Of a stretch of DNA of 64,000 nucleotides, positions 22,942-34,319 are shown piece by piece (positions within the stretch are counted from its first letter, which is position 1; each line of letters opens with the position of its first letter). Under the pieces are notes generated by a model that had not been told where the DNA came from, searched no databases, and saw only the letters and a list, made by a program, of their open reading frames with translations. Made by a program: the position numbers and the translations under genes. The stretch is from positions 868,001 through 932,000 of the forward strand of contig JACKQL020000017.1 of the NCBI GenBank assembly GCA_018296165.2, given 5' to 3'. The stretch is from Termitomyces sp. T153. Its lineage: Eukaryota; Basidiomycota; Agaricomycetes; Agaricales; Lyophyllaceae.

Positions 22942-25115
22942 GCCTTCGAGATAACGGAGAACTAGGATCTTGCTTAAGGTTGTATTCTTATGTGGCGGCC
23001 GATTGTGGAATGTCCATCTCACCTTTCTCATTTGCAGCTGTGCCAGACAATGAATGAGCACGTTGCTTTGTTGAACAAGAGAATACTGTATGTACCTGGA
23101 GTGGAGGACCGAAGAAGAAAGGGAGTCAAGACTTCCTTGTTTGATGCGGCCATTGAGGGTCGAGATATCTGATTTCAGGTAACGCGCGGGTTGGGGAAAT
23201 TTTGTTTTGAGGTCGTGAACAAATTGAAAAGAAAGATATTCAAGGGTTTCTCGGAATAGATGGTGAGAAGGGATACCGGAGGAGAAGGGGAAATACGAAT
23301 GGAATTCGTTAGAACAAAGGAGATTTCAAACCATCGACAAATACGCGTAAACTCGTTCCTTAGCCGACTCGCCACCGGGTAAAGCACTTCGCCATCAGAT
23401 TAGATGAGCGCCCAAGCAGGGTAAGAGCCTGCCAGGCCGGAAACGCAGAAAACTTTAAAAGACTGGTGGAAAGTACTCAGACTCAAAAACACTTGTAGAA
23501 GCAAGCTTCCGCACAAGCGCATAGACGTTCTAGTTCGAATATATCTGAAAAATTTCCTTTATCGGGTACCCTCGATTCATGTTTGGAAGAAGGATAGATG
23601 GACGGAATACGAGTCATCTGATTTGCTATCTCAGAAGGACAGCTCGCCGCTGGGATGTTGATTCTGGGGATCGGCGCTTCATACTAGCATTTGTAAAGCG
23701 TTGTAAAGCGGAAGTTATCCAGGGAAAAAGCACCTTTGTGTGTCGCAAGTCCTTCTTTAGACGCCACCACCTTGGATCTTAGACATTGACAAACTATATA
23801 ATTGCTTACAAAGCTTTATTTCATCGACTGTGTATCCGTACATATCACATGAAAACGAGGGCTTCCCAGCGAACGCTGGCTTCAACTCCGTCTCGTTCAA
23901 CCCCATCAGTGATACAGACGCGTCACGTCAACCATTGCCACGAACCATTGCCACGATTCGAATCACCCAAGGCGAAGGCTGATAGCATCACGGTCAGATT
24001 ACAGTCTTGACCCTTCTATCATATCTTCCATCCATCATTGGTACTGTTACACTTCAATATGTATAAATCAGCTATCGTTCATTATCGTTGCTTACTTACT
24101 TCCATAGTCAATCATACCACAATTAATCAGCACTAATATATTTATTAGCCAGTAATGATAAGTACGACCATGCGTTCAAGGGTACATCGGAGCTTGCTAG
24201 ATGGGAAGAATATCGTCGCGTGCAAAAAAAAATTGCCTGGGGCTTTCCTCGCATAGTATAATGAGCGTCCTACTTGGTCATTCGTGGTGATACATGACTT
24301 TTGGTATCAATACTATCATCTGCGACGTTTCTCGCACCAGATTTGATTGTGATACTATCGTAGCTGGATTTTCGTTACTGTCATACCACAAGATACAGTT
24401 GATATCTCACCTGCCCGCTGCTCAGCATACTCTCATAGAAAACTCCATGACAAGTTTGTTTATAGGCGCATATGTAAAATGACTGAAAGGATCAACGAAA
24501 CCATCAGTACACCACTCCTGTTGGAGCAGAGTAGGAACTTTACCGACTCTGGTTAGAGGCTTAAAGTGTTCCCAGAACTTTAAATTTTTCCCTATCACTG
24601 GCCATGATCTTGTCCGCCTTGTACACTCTTGTTCGTCGGGCGATGCTCTCATTGTATTTCGTGTCGGAGAAAGTGTGAGAGATGTATGGACTCTTCCTAT
24701 ATGATCCACCAGCGAAACAAGGGGTCAAATATCGAACGCTGCCTGTTTCTTTCGGCAACTCTTGTCCGCCCACACTGTGATACTATCCCTCAAGGTAGCG
24801 AGCTCAGCATTTCTCAAACGATAGTCCTGATGAGACAATAACGTTTCGAAACAATAATCTCGTGAGAAACAATGATTCATGCGAAAACGCACCTAGACCG
24901 TAATATCCCATGCACACGTTTGAAATGTCGCCCTGACTGGAAGTACATCACCATACAGGACTGGTCGCGTATGAGGTAACGGTAAGTCACTAGTGTGGTA
25001 ATGGACGGAACTGGCGCCAAGGTTTGTCAAGGGAAGGAATGAGTTAGTGAAAAGAGAAGTCGAATTTTGTGTAGACTCATGCTTTTCTGAAGTCTGGGCT
25101 TGAATCTCTTGATCA
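22942..25115. other. Intergenic region without a supported gene
   Basis: Includes the presumed 5' untranslated and promoter region of the minus-strand gene ending at 22941. Short ORFs occur on both strands (for example 23579-23782 plus, 24422-24709 minus), but none has a domain, splice support or a good start. Small direct repeats occur, such as AAGCGTTGTAAAGCG near 23695 and CCATTGCCACGA twice near 23932. CpG content is normal, so this is not the same old transposon sequence as the flanks. Confidence 0.45.
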
Positions 25116-25358
25116 ATGACACAGATGATGAGCAAGGTGCCAGAGAACTTCGGAAGGAGGCTAAGCTTAACCTCTCAAATTTTGAATGGCACTTCGGTGG
25201 TCTGGAGATGGTATTTTCTCCGTGTCCCGCCCCAGTCGAGGTTTATTGTAGCAACTATTCCCCTGGATATCTTCGAAGATAATATCGCTCCCTACTTACA
25301 GGTTGAGGATATCTTGACATTGCGAAGAGTAAATCTATTTGCAACTAGTGATCTCTGA
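25116..25358 (+). pseudogene. F-box-like fragment
   Basis: The frame encodes ATIPLDIFEDNIAPYLQVEDILTLRRVN, which fits the start of an F-box (L/I-P-x-(D/E)-(I/V)-x-x-x-I...L.V.D.L.LRRVN). F-box proteins bind Skp1 in SCF ubiquitin ligases. Here the frame ends a few residues after RRVN at 25358 and no repeat domain follows, so this is a truncated gene or a single exon of one I cannot assemble. It lies about 190 bp before the next gene on the same strand. Confidence 0.4.
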
Positions 25359-25549
25359 TAAGAAAGTAGACACGATATCTCTAGGTCAACAAGCACTACT
25401 TTCATCTAACCTCACGATGTGCGAGTTTGTGTTACACAATCTTCTGGCTTGGAATCGAACAAGTTTTCGGAAAACTGCGATCAGCAGTGGCTGTGTCAAT
25501 TTTGCAGAAAAGTAGCAAGTCGACGTAAACCTTTTTTTAGTCCGAATCC

Positions 25550-27067
25550 ATGACCTTTTCCATTCGCCGTCTCCCCAGCCTGACCGCTAGATGGCACTCT
25601 ACTCTGCTTCATAGTCTATTATCCTCTCAACGACGGTGCTATTCAAAAACAATATCATACGACTCGAAACTTCATTTGCCAACAGACCCACAAGAATGGA
25701 CGAAGGTCTTCAAAGGCTCAACCCGGATCAACCACCGTATCTCACTGAGAAACCCCACAACGGCTGCAGCTATCGCTGATGCGTTTGTTCCTGAAGGTTC
25801 GAGAGATAAAGTGATTATTGAAGCGTATCCCGGTGAGCAAGGCGTTGTTTGGGTCATGCAAAGGCTCGAGCTGACTTGACGAAGGCCCGGGCCAGCTGAC
25901 TCGAGCGTTACTTGACCTGCCAAAGGAGAGAATAAAGAAAATCATTCTTCTTGAGAACTGGGAGTCGTACATCGATTGGCTAAAGGTATGCATTACGACC
26001 CTCTATGTGTTCCTCTTGCCCTGAAATCTATTTCGCTCTACACTTCCAGCCGCTAAAAGAGGCGGATCCACGCGTTGAAATCGTAGAGATGGACCCTTTT
26101 TTATGGGACACATATTCGCATGTGTCAGAATTGGGTATGTTGGATGGTGTGCAAAAAATGGAATGGAATAAGGGGGGTGAGTCGCGTCACATCTATAGAT
26201 ATAAGATACTCTCTCTCATATCGACGACAGTCCACCCACAACTCCAGTTCATCTCCCATCTGCCCTCGACAGTACACAGCGAACAGCTGCTTTCCCAATT
26301 CCTACGATACATGCCCGACGGCAACTGGCTCTTCGCGTACGGTCGCGTTCCACTCAGCCTTATTCTAAGCGAACACCTCTACAGAGTACGTTATACTACC
26401 TGCCAAACCAGCTTTTCTGTTCATTCCAGGAACCGCAGCGCGTCGTCGCAGCAGTCACAGGCACAGCAAGGTGCAAACTCTCCATAGTCGCAGAGGCAAC
26501 CGCCAGCTGCACCCCCACACTCGATTTCGCAGCGACCCAGCCATATGATCAACACTTCTACCCCTTACCTTCTCTGCGACGCATGGCTATAGATATGAAG
26601 AAAGACGTCCGCGCCATCGGTCGCCCCTACCGTACCATGACCGTTGTCCCTCTCGAAGACCAGTTAATCGGCAAAGGTCAGATGGACGCATGGGACTTTT
26701 GTCTTCGTCGACTATTTGTCAAAAAATCAACGCAGCTAAAGGAGGTCATCAAGTAGGTTCTTTTGGTCTATAATGCAAGTTTAAATGTTGATCGGCGTTC
26801 ATTCAGTCTCCTTGCGCCCAATGCGCGGGTTCTTATTACAGCGGTGACAAACCCTAATTTGCCTGAGTCAGAACAGTTAGATGTGTCGAAGAGAATCAAA
26901 GACATGGATGCCCGCGATTGGTCTATACTTCTCAAGGCTTTCTACGAATGGCCGTTCAGACCCTTGGTATGCCTTGTTTACGATTGTCTTTCTTCCGCCA
27001 TTGACGATTTCTGGCGCAGGATCTCACCATCCACGATAACTACGCGAGTTCCCTTAGATCTTTGTAG
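25550..27067 (+). CDS. MTF1: Mitochondrial transcription factor B / rRNA adenine dimethylase-like protein (seven exons)
   Basis: Exons 25550-25832, 25885-25985, 26050-26176, 26231-26385, 26430-26752, 26807-26966 and 27020-27067 splice to 398 aa with all GT-AG introns. The N-terminus is basic and Ser/Arg-rich (MTFSIRRLPSLTARW), a likely mitochondrial presequence. LRNPTTAAAIADAF is followed by the SAM-binding motif IIEAYPGPGQLTRALL (about residues 89-104) and then IILLENW. This order (N-P..., E-x-x-P-G-x-G-x-L-T) is that of the KsgA/Dim1/TFB1M/Mtf1 family. Known roles in the family: dimethylation of small-subunit rRNA adenines, or acting as specificity factor for mitochondrial RNA polymerase. 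The C-terminal part (DMDARDWSILLKAFYEWPF) is less diagnostic. I infer the Mtf1-type role from divergence and the presequence. The symbol is given by family resemblance only. Confidence 0.75.
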
Positions 27068-27256
27068 TGGACCATCAATTTTGGATATTACGTCCATCTC
27101 CTGTTGTTCATTTGTGACTGGCCCGTGCTATAGTTGGATGTAGTAATAATATAGTCCATGGCGAATGTGTGACAGTAGAGACATGATATGAAGTTTCGAA
27201 GAGACATGCAAGATAGCAAATGACATGAATGTGTCTTTCAAGAAGTGCTCGCTTTT

Positions 27257-27640
27257 TCAAAGTGTAACACGATCGTGAGCATGTGCACGAGATCGACGCG
27301 AATGAAACGCGAGACGGGAAAGAAGCCAGAAAACAATCATAGCCTGTACAACAAACAAAAGGACGAGAGGAAAGTCGAACTGCCCTGGAGCTTGTAGAGT
27401 CTCGAAAGGATTCTGAGAGCGACTCAGAGCACTGGCGGGAAAATCCTCGTAAATTTTCGGCACACCTCAACAACGAATCGCCTTGAGTTTGTCTCGGCGG
27501 CAAAGGTGTGGTCAAACCTATCATGTTGGCGTCGCACAAAAGTACGGTGCAACCATTGCCTGAACTCTTCCTCCTGTGTGCGGAGGCGTTCGAATGTACT
27601 GGAAGAACAACCTGAGCAGGGAGATTGTCTTCAAGATACT
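27257..27640 (-). CDS. Candidate 3' exons of an unrecognised gene with a C-terminal membrane segment
   Basis: Two protein-like stretches lie on the minus strand: TFERLRTQEEEFRQWLH...RFDHTFAAETNSRRF (about 27580-27465) and then, in another frame, SQNPFETLQAPGQFDFPLVLLFVVQAMIVFWLL ending at a stop at 27257. The latter has a clear hydrophobic helix near the end and a basic tail, as in a tail-anchored protein. I could not find a splice pair that joins them in frame, and the upstream exons are unclear. It is convergent with the gene ending at 27067. It may be broken. Confidence 0.3.
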
Positions 27641-29098
27641 CAGCGACTCTGAGCCTTAATTCGATTTCCACTCTTCCATTCGTCGACACTACTGTTTCTT
27701 CAACAGCCAGGGATTCTTGACCTCTTTCATGGTGGTGCCCTGGATCCACAGAGGGTATGTATGACTTGCGATTTGGACCTCAGATCATGTTCGACGAGAT
27801 TGGAAACGATTTTCCTGGCAGAGACTTTGTGCGAAGTATCTTCTCTCGTTGAAACAACAAGTAGGAGAGCTGGGAAAAACAATCTACACAGTATCCTCCG
27901 TTTTGCCGCACCTCTCCACTGACATGTCCGAAGACTTTCAAAACCACAATTGTACTTGGCATGTTGCTTCCAGAGTCACTCTCAATCATGCTCGCTTTCT
28001 GAGTGCTAACCAAATGCTGACAGGCAACACAATTTGACACAAGTCAGGCCTGGGCGGGGGTGAATACACTGACAGATTATTTGAGCGTCTGAATGAACAT
28101 TCGTTGATCGAAGGGAGTTCTAGGCAGGTTATGGACCACTGATTGCATTGACCACGTGATAAAGCCGAGCTGGGTCGTACTTACTTTTATGACCATTATT
28201 CATCGTTATTTATTCAACTCTTTACTCTTTACTTCTTACTTCAATACTATGTCTTTACTCATTACCTCTGACTTAGAATTACATCAAAAGTAAGGACTAA
28301 AAAGTAAAGAGTTGATTGAATATTGAAGAGTGCTATCATGGTACTTCACTTGCAGTACATAACTCCAAAACGCAGCGACCAAGTTTTCGGTTCGTTAGAA
28401 AATGCCGGTGACGCCGATGCCTGGTACAGGTGTCACGAACCTCGGCGAACCCCAGCATACAAACGTGGAGCCTCTTCTGTCAATGAGGCCTCCTGTTAGT
28501 AACGCACGTCCGTAGAGGGATGGTCTAACTACTAGGGGTCTTCTATATGTGAGACGGCGTTGATGCTGTGGCTACCAACATATTTGACTCAGTATTTGAT
28601 TACCTGCAATTGCAAGGGTCATTTGACTAACATCAACATTTGTCGCCCGAGACATGCCTAGACTTTCTGCCATGTATGTTCAATTGGTGTTTTCGCTTTC
28701 AATGTTTGTGCTGATTTCAGTCATTCGTGTTTCCTTTCCCTGACTTGTCTCAATGTGCTTGTGCCACTCTGTTGCAAAAGTACAAGTGCCGTAAAGAGTG
28801 AATTTTTCCTGAGCAAGCAGTCCACAATTGTCTCATCCTTCCGGGAAATCACAAGGAAGCCGTCATGCAATTGACAGTTCAACTCGATTACCTGTCCCCA
28901 ACGAAACAGAGTTTGCATATTCCTGGTAGCGTGCTTCTTTCAATATAGAATCTAGATTTCCTAAATTTTCTGTTTTCCCCAAGCGCGAGTTGTTTCTCTA
29001 TGGGGCTAGTTTGATCTCAACCAAACTGGTAAACCAAATACAACTTTTTTCCGGTGGAATGGGGCAGACTCAAACAGGCCCAAAGCTGCATCACTTCT
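27641..29098. other. Region without a supported gene before the right inverted arm
   Basis: Several 60-90 codon ORFs overlap on both strands between 27780 and 28040, without a recognisable domain. A short frame from ATG 28401 (MPVTPMPGTGVTNLG) could be a first exon, since GTTAGT at 28494 and CTAAC...TACTAG near 28534 would make a 41-bp intron, but the continuation is short and undiagnostic. A small inverted repeat lies at 28211-28322. Confidence 0.35.
28211..28322. repeat. Short inverted-repeat element
   Basis: TATTCAACTCTTTACT (28211-28226) is mirrored by AGTAAAGAGTTGATTGAATA (28303-28322), matching apart from a 4-base insertion. The 76 bases between are A/T-rich and contain further TTTACT/AGTAA pairs. 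It could fold into a long hairpin or be a miniature inverted-repeat element. No target duplication was recognised. Confidence 0.5.
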
Positions 29099-29419
29099 GG
29101 ACGTATAAGGTATATTAACAATATTTGTAATCTATCTAGAACATATGCTGATGTGAACATGTCCTAGTGCTCATGCGGGATAGCAGCGGAGAAGTAAAAA
29201 AAAGAAAACGGTAAGCAAAAATAGACAATATAGAAATGATACGCCGAAAACAGACAAACAATGGACGCCATTCGCAGTCGTCATGTGGCGAACGTTATGT
29301 CCCAACAGTACATGTTAGGCTGTAGTACTTCTCGAAGGTTGTTCATTGAATAAAGGTTGTTTGCTTCTGCCTGAAATCAGAGTCATGTCTGCGCCACATA
29401 AGGATGATGTCTCAAAAAT

Positions 29420-30657
29420 TTACCGAGGAAGCAGTACAACTCTTTTGCTTTGTTGGATCTCTAACCCACTAGTACCAAAGTACCTGTGACTTTCAAAGTG
29501 CCAACATTCATTTGCCCTTACCCAGTTTCCTAATCCATCGACGTAGCGGCGTACCTCGACATCAAGGGTCTTTCCAAAGGAAGGAACGGATTTCAGGTCC
29601 ACCAGAAAGTCCTTTTCAAGCTTCAAATAGTAGTCACCGGTCCACTTTATTGCTTCTTTCAACCCCAGTTGTTTGTGATGCATGACGATTGTTACGATGT
29701 TATGACCATCGTTTCCACTAGCTTGTTCGATGTTGTAAGAACAAATGTCCTGAAATGAAGCGTCAAAAGCTGGTACACTGATCAAGAGACATATGACAGA
29801 TACATTAAAGAGGATGATCATATCAATGCTTGCATTTTCCAGCCTTTGAATGACCGGATCCTCGAATACTTCCTCTGGGAGTTCAAGCTCGAAGTGTAGA
29901 AGTACGAAAGATGGCATTGCTCCAATAGTATGACGTCGAACCAAAAAGTAATCATCGATGCTCCTGATGTGATTTTCAGCACGGTCGATAGTTTCTTGAA
30001 CGACTGCGGCCGTATACATGTCGAATGTTGCAATAAATCGACGGTGTGCAACCTCAGAAGCACACTTCATGGATATCTTCGAGAATCTATTCAAGGTGAA
30101 ATCATCAATGAGATGTGAGAATGGTTGCGAACGTACTGTCTAGCGATTTCACCAATGACGGACTCGCCAGAGGGTCTCGGCTTGTCAGGATTCCTTAGGC
30201 CATCCATGACAATCGAAGCTAATTGCTGAGCTTCATGTGGTACCGCAATGTCGGTATATGCATCGAATGCGAAGAAAAGATTCATGAGATCACAGCCCGC
30301 ACGTTCGACATCTATCACGACTCATTAGTAGAGAAAACCTGAGATGACATATATGAACATATGGATAGCATAATAGTACCTTCGCTCTCTAAAGGGTATG
30401 CTAGAGACGCCAGCAGCTCTACAAAGGATACTTGAACTTGGAGTTGTAAAGGTGAACAGACAATGATACTAACCGAAATTGCATAAATCGAAAGCTCGTT
30501 GTGCATGAGGGCTGATGGCGTTGAAGCTCCGAAACCGTGCAGAACTTTCGGCTCTGGCCTGATGATAGAATGGATTTAACCTTCTTTTCCACGGCCAGTC
30601 AACAAGAGTAGCTGGAAGAGAAAATTCAGATTCTGCCAGTGACGATTGGATTGTCAT
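29420..30657 (-). CDS. Sesquiterpene synthase-like class I terpene cyclase, copy 2 (five exons)
   Basis: Exons (minus strand) 30657-30474, 30430-30380, 30311-30137, 30086-29804 and 29749-29420 have exactly the lengths of copy 1 and give 340 aa. Introns are again 43, 68, 50 and 54 bp. [27 protein letters not shown] and RYFG are conserved. Differences from copy 1 include SSLAES for PQAES at the N-terminus, ASGND for ARGND after [16 protein letters not shown] for [13 protein letters not shown], and SHRYF for SPRYF. No stop or frameshift is present, so both copies look functional. Same assigned role as copy 1; the substitutions near the NSE motif could alter product profile, but that is inference. 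Confidence 0.9.
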
Positions 30658-30733
30658 CAGGAGTCCGTGATAAGTTGGGCTACTAGCAAAGGCCTCCTTT
30701 TAAGTGCAAAAACTCCGGACACCAGAAAGTCCC

Positions 30734-30740
30734 TTTTATC
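30734..30740 (-). promoter_or_regulatory. TATA-like GATAAAA box of terpene synthase 2
   Basis: CCCTTTTATC on the plus strand is the inverted GATAAAAGGG block, about 80 bp upstream of the ATG at 30657, as in copy 1. Confidence 0.4.
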
Positions 30741-31192
30741 AGTTCCTCCAGTCGTCCGGAACAAAGTCCTCTATAGTCATTAGTTAGATGACGACAGTAA
30801 TGGAGATGTGAATGCACACCATCCATTTACTGCATATGGCCAACGGTGATTCTAGGATTGTTCCTGGTTCTCAGGTAAGGATCTTTCATTACTTCACAGG
30901 TAGTTGTCTGTGCATACCACACAGTGTGATACATACGACCGTAATTCACGGGTTCAGTACGGCGTTTAACTGTCCGTGATCGTACCGTGAATCTTCACCT
31001 GAACCTCTCGACGCCACGCTAGTCGTTATACGACCACTGTGTGCAGCCCTAGAACCGACATCTCGCTGATTAAATGTCAGAATTAATAACATACACTGCA
31101 AATAGACGCCTGATACTTGATATATAACATTTCAAGAACTGTTGAATGCTAATATCCCGGTCTTGAGGTCTGAGGCTCAGTTTAAACCCAGT

Positions 31193-31985
31193 TAGAGTGA
31201 ACACGATAGATTGCAACCTTGTTATTCAGCCCGCCCAACTCTCCCACAATCACACTGACATTTTCTAAGATAGAAAATATCTCACAATCATGTGTATTCC
31301 CAGCACGTGAATCGAACATCGGGGATTATGAACATTGAAACATTGAATTGCTGACCGTGACCATATCATCTCAGGTAACCATTGCTCTTTTACATGTCCC
31401 CCAAAATCTGTGCCAAGACTTGGTGCCACCGAGAACTTCCAGATAATCATCAGTGGAAAAATTGTGGTCACTGCCAACAACAAGTGCTACCAAATGTGCA
31501 CAACAACAGGGTACATCAGACAAAAAAAACATGAATAAAGAAAACAAATGACCCTATGACGCAACTCAATCAAAATGTGACTTACCCCATCAACATGGCA
31601 TTGACACAAAGAAACTGCCCAAACTGACGACAGTCCAGATGATAGTGAAGGAGAAGATAATAAATTTGATATACGTTAGTGATCTGGTTCTAGAAATTGT
31701 TTTGTTTTGTCATAAAGATATGTACATATTTAATTATTGTCACATGATGGTCTTGTTTGTAAATGTCAGTGTGGGGGAGAGTAAGGGATTCATTTAAGTC
31801 TGCCAAATAATGAAGGTGTTGATGAGGAAAGACAGAAAAGGAATAAGAACTTAGATTTATGAGGGAATTTTGGGTGAGCATTGTGAGAAAGAATGAGATT
31901 CTTTTGAGTCCACAAAGTTCTTGTCCATCCTCCTGAGAGAGGAAGGGAGACCAGAATTCAACCTAACAACAATGGACTAATGAAA
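31193..31985. other. Right edge of the island, no supported gene
   Basis: Beyond the inverted arm the CpG content falls off. Only short ORFs occur (for example minus 31265-31483 and 31690-31881), without a domain. No LTR ends or terminal repeats were seen. It is probably old intergenic or transposon-derived DNA. Confidence 0.4.
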
Positions 31986-32502
31986 TTTTTTTTGTCAATT
32001 ATTGTGCATGGCACATAGTACCATGGTACATGATAAAGTGGAGACTATACTAGGGTCTACAAGAGGCACAAAATGCCACCCCCCCTATGTACATGGAGAA
32101 TGAGTGGGCTGGTCTTTCCAAGGCCATTTTAGAAAATAAGCTTAGACACAATGGAAAAGAGTACATGGAGTTTGACAGCTATGAGTGCTGAGAGTAGGTG
32201 GCCAGGATTGAGCATCACAGTCATGTGCCCAACCCACATGGAAGGATGGTAGGTAATAGTGTGGGAAGGGGGAAGACTGGAGCCAAGATTAAGAGAGAGG
32301 GTATGGTATTGAGGTTGGGAGACATCCCTATGGACAAGTGCTGGTGCTGGTGCAGGAGTGGAGTAGTGGGAAGCATACTATCTTGAGGTTGACAAAGACT
32401 CAGAGGTTTGGAACTGTTTTGTCACATGGATGAAGCTAAGGAGGGGGATTAGGGCAATGGGAGAGAATAGAAGGAAGGAGAGTGACTCAGATTTGTGCTT
32501 AA
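31986..32502 (-). mobile_element. LINE copy B, 3' fragment
   Basis: Starts with a T-run at 31987-31993 and continues TGTGCATGGCA...TACATGGAGAATGAGTGGGCTGGTC, which is the inverted 3' UTR of LINE copies A and C. The 5' truncation typical of LINEs leaves only the UTR and a short remnant of the zinc-binding end (GGAACTGTTTTGTCACATGG resembles 55727-55745). It runs into a Gypsy-3 LTR fragment. Confidence 0.65.
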
Positions 32503-32952
32503 TAGTCAGTTCTCTGTCCATAATTCTGACAAGTGTTGCCCCTTCCACATGGCCTCTTACCAGGCCCCCAGATTGTTTCCTTTATCCTGGGACTACTGCT
32601 TGTTGTAGACCTTCCATTCTTGGATCACAGGTACTTTTGACCAAATGCTATTCTTTGGTTATATTTGTACATGGCCACACACTAGGAGCCTGGAGATTGA
32701 GACCATCTACAATGGACTTCTGCTTTTTGATCAGACTCCAGATTTGGTTGTTGTTGGGTGTTTTTTTCCAGAAGCTCTAGAGTAAATTTTCCAAACACTG
32801 GCATTGGGGATCCTTAGACTTGTTCTCTTTGGATCTCCCTCTGCCAGATGAGTAGCTAGAACTCTAGAACTTCTTGTAGATGCTGAATAGACTTTGGATC
32901 TCCCTCTGCCAGTTGTGTGATTGAGCCACAGCCTCCAGAGGTTGCCTTTACA
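32503..32952 (+). repeat. Gypsy-3 LTR fragment, plus orientation
   Basis: Inverted relative to copies A and B: TCAGTTCTCTGTCCATAAT...ACAAGTGTTG at the left and CCTCCAGAGGTTGCCTTTACA at the right end. The first part of the LTR (TGTCAGGGGACA end) is missing. No gag follows. Confidence 0.65.
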
Positions 32953-33094
32953 CATAGGTGTGGTGTGTTAGGAATGATCACTCAGCTGTTGGTTTGAAGC
33001 CAAACTATGAGTTTATTCATTCAACAAGTTTTTCACTAGCTTTAGAGCTTCCTTACATATTTTGTTGGATTATAGGAACTATGTTCATTGTCCT

Positions 33095-33099
33095 CAGTT
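33095..33099. repeat. Target-site duplication CAGTT, left, of Gypsy-1
   Basis: CAGTT directly precedes the 5' LTR and directly follows the 3' LTR (51732-51736). A perfect 5-bp duplication shows that both LTRs belong to one insertion despite 18.6 kb between their outer ends. Confidence 0.9.
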
Positions 33100-34050
33100 T
33101 GTCACAACCCACTCCCTAGACCCCGACACTGCTCCCAGCCCCCCCTCCCCAATGCTCCACCAAACTCCCCAACCCTTGCCCACCCTCCACACCCACTTCA
33201 GGCAACTCTGACACTTCCTCGGCAAACCCTGATGGCTCCTTGATCAACTCCGACGCCTTCTCCGCAGCAGTTGACACATCCCCTGAATTCCCCTGAACTC
33301 CTGAGACTTTCCCCAACCCCAGAGCAATCCACTTCTCAACTGATCCCATCAGAATGTCACTGCAGCCCGCTCCAAGATTGCACCCAACACCCATTGACTC
33401 CATGCAGTTCCATCAAGCCTGAGCCTGCCACCATATCCTCTGCCCTCCAGAACCACCCAGTAGTAGGTATATAAGTCATAGAGTAACCCCTGGTACTTTA
33501 GTCTTGATATTGCATTTATTGGTTTCCTATGTCTCGTCTTTCATCTCATCACTGTTTCTATTTTTAGTTTTGAATCTATCTCTTCTCTCTGTCTCGTCTT
33601 GCCTCAACTGTGTATATTTCCTTTGTCTTCCTAAGTTCCTTTCATCTCCAACATCAGTACAAACTCTGCACATGTGCTATGACCCAAACATTCTTACGAC
33701 AATTCCAGACCCTGCTTCCTGCTTGGCCCAGGAACTCCTCATGCCTTGGTGATCTCCCGACAAACTCTGGCTCTGCCCCCATCAATTGTGAAGCCTCCAC
33801 TTACCCCACATTCTATTTGCATGCCCATGAACTTGTTCCAGCACCTGTCCAGGTTCAACGTCTAATATACTTGGTCTTAGATGTCCCCAAATCACTCTGG
33901 ACTTGCTCAGACCACCCCCCCTAGCTCCCCCTCACAAGTCCCTCCCCTCCATGCTAATCCTGGATGCTTGGTTATAAGTGCAGAACATTGTGTCCGCCTA
34001 GTAAGGATTTGCCAGTGTAGCTGAGCTCCCATCATCAGTGGAACCTGACA
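33100..34050 (+). repeat. Gypsy-1 5' LTR
   Basis: TGTCACAACCC...GAACCTGACA. Matches 50771-51731 along its length. Contains a TATA-like GGTATATAAGTCATAG near 33466, present in both LTRs, likely the element promoter. Confidence 0.9.
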
Positions 34051-34315
34051 TAATATCAAGACTCCCCCTTACCCCATTCTCAATGTTTGCATATAACCCT
34101 GCATACAACCCTGCCAGCTACCTAACCAATGTCTATGGTCATCTGGTACCAGAAAATCCCTATGTTCCATTCTACCCAGGCCCCCCTGCAGATCAGTATG
34201 TTTCTCGTCACTGGACTCCTAACCCCAACCAGGCATTCTATGCCCCCTCCATCAGCCAGGGAATACCTCCGGGCTGGTGCCACTCTCCTGCATTCTCTGC
34301 CGATGGCAACAATCC

Positions 34316-34319
34316 CCGT
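34316..34319. repeat. Target-site duplication of Gypsy-2, left (CCGT)
   Basis: CCGT at 34316-34319 pairs with CCAT at 42539-42542. They differ only by a G-to-A change in a CpG, so the original duplication was very likely CCGT. The same family shows a perfect 4-bp duplication (GCAG) around the solo LTR at 4119. Confidence 0.75.

Larger units (their letters stand above)
29099..31192 (-). repeat. Inverted duplication, right arm (terpene synthase locus)
   Basis: Reverse complement of 17150-19231. It includes the 3' flanking block with the sequence around GTCATGTGGCGAACG (29280-29295) and the far upstream block near 31170. The two arms are separated by about 9.87 kb of single-copy sequence. Arm lengths are about equal (2.08 and 2.09 kb), so few indels have accumulated. 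Confidence 0.9.

Noticed and set aside
23940..23970. tRNA B-box-like GATTCGAATCACCC
   Set aside because: No matching acceptor, D-arm or anticodon arm upstream; the sequence is a local CCATTGCCACGA duplication.
27108..27749. 213-codon minus-strand ORF
   Set aside because: It overlaps a better protein-like reading in other frames, has no domain, and its composition looks like a shadow frame.
17692..30657. Terpene biosynthetic gene cluster
   Set aside because: The genes between the two synthases are a mitochondrial methyltransferase-like factor, an unknown large protein and an F-box fragment; no P450, oxidoreductase or transporter is seen.
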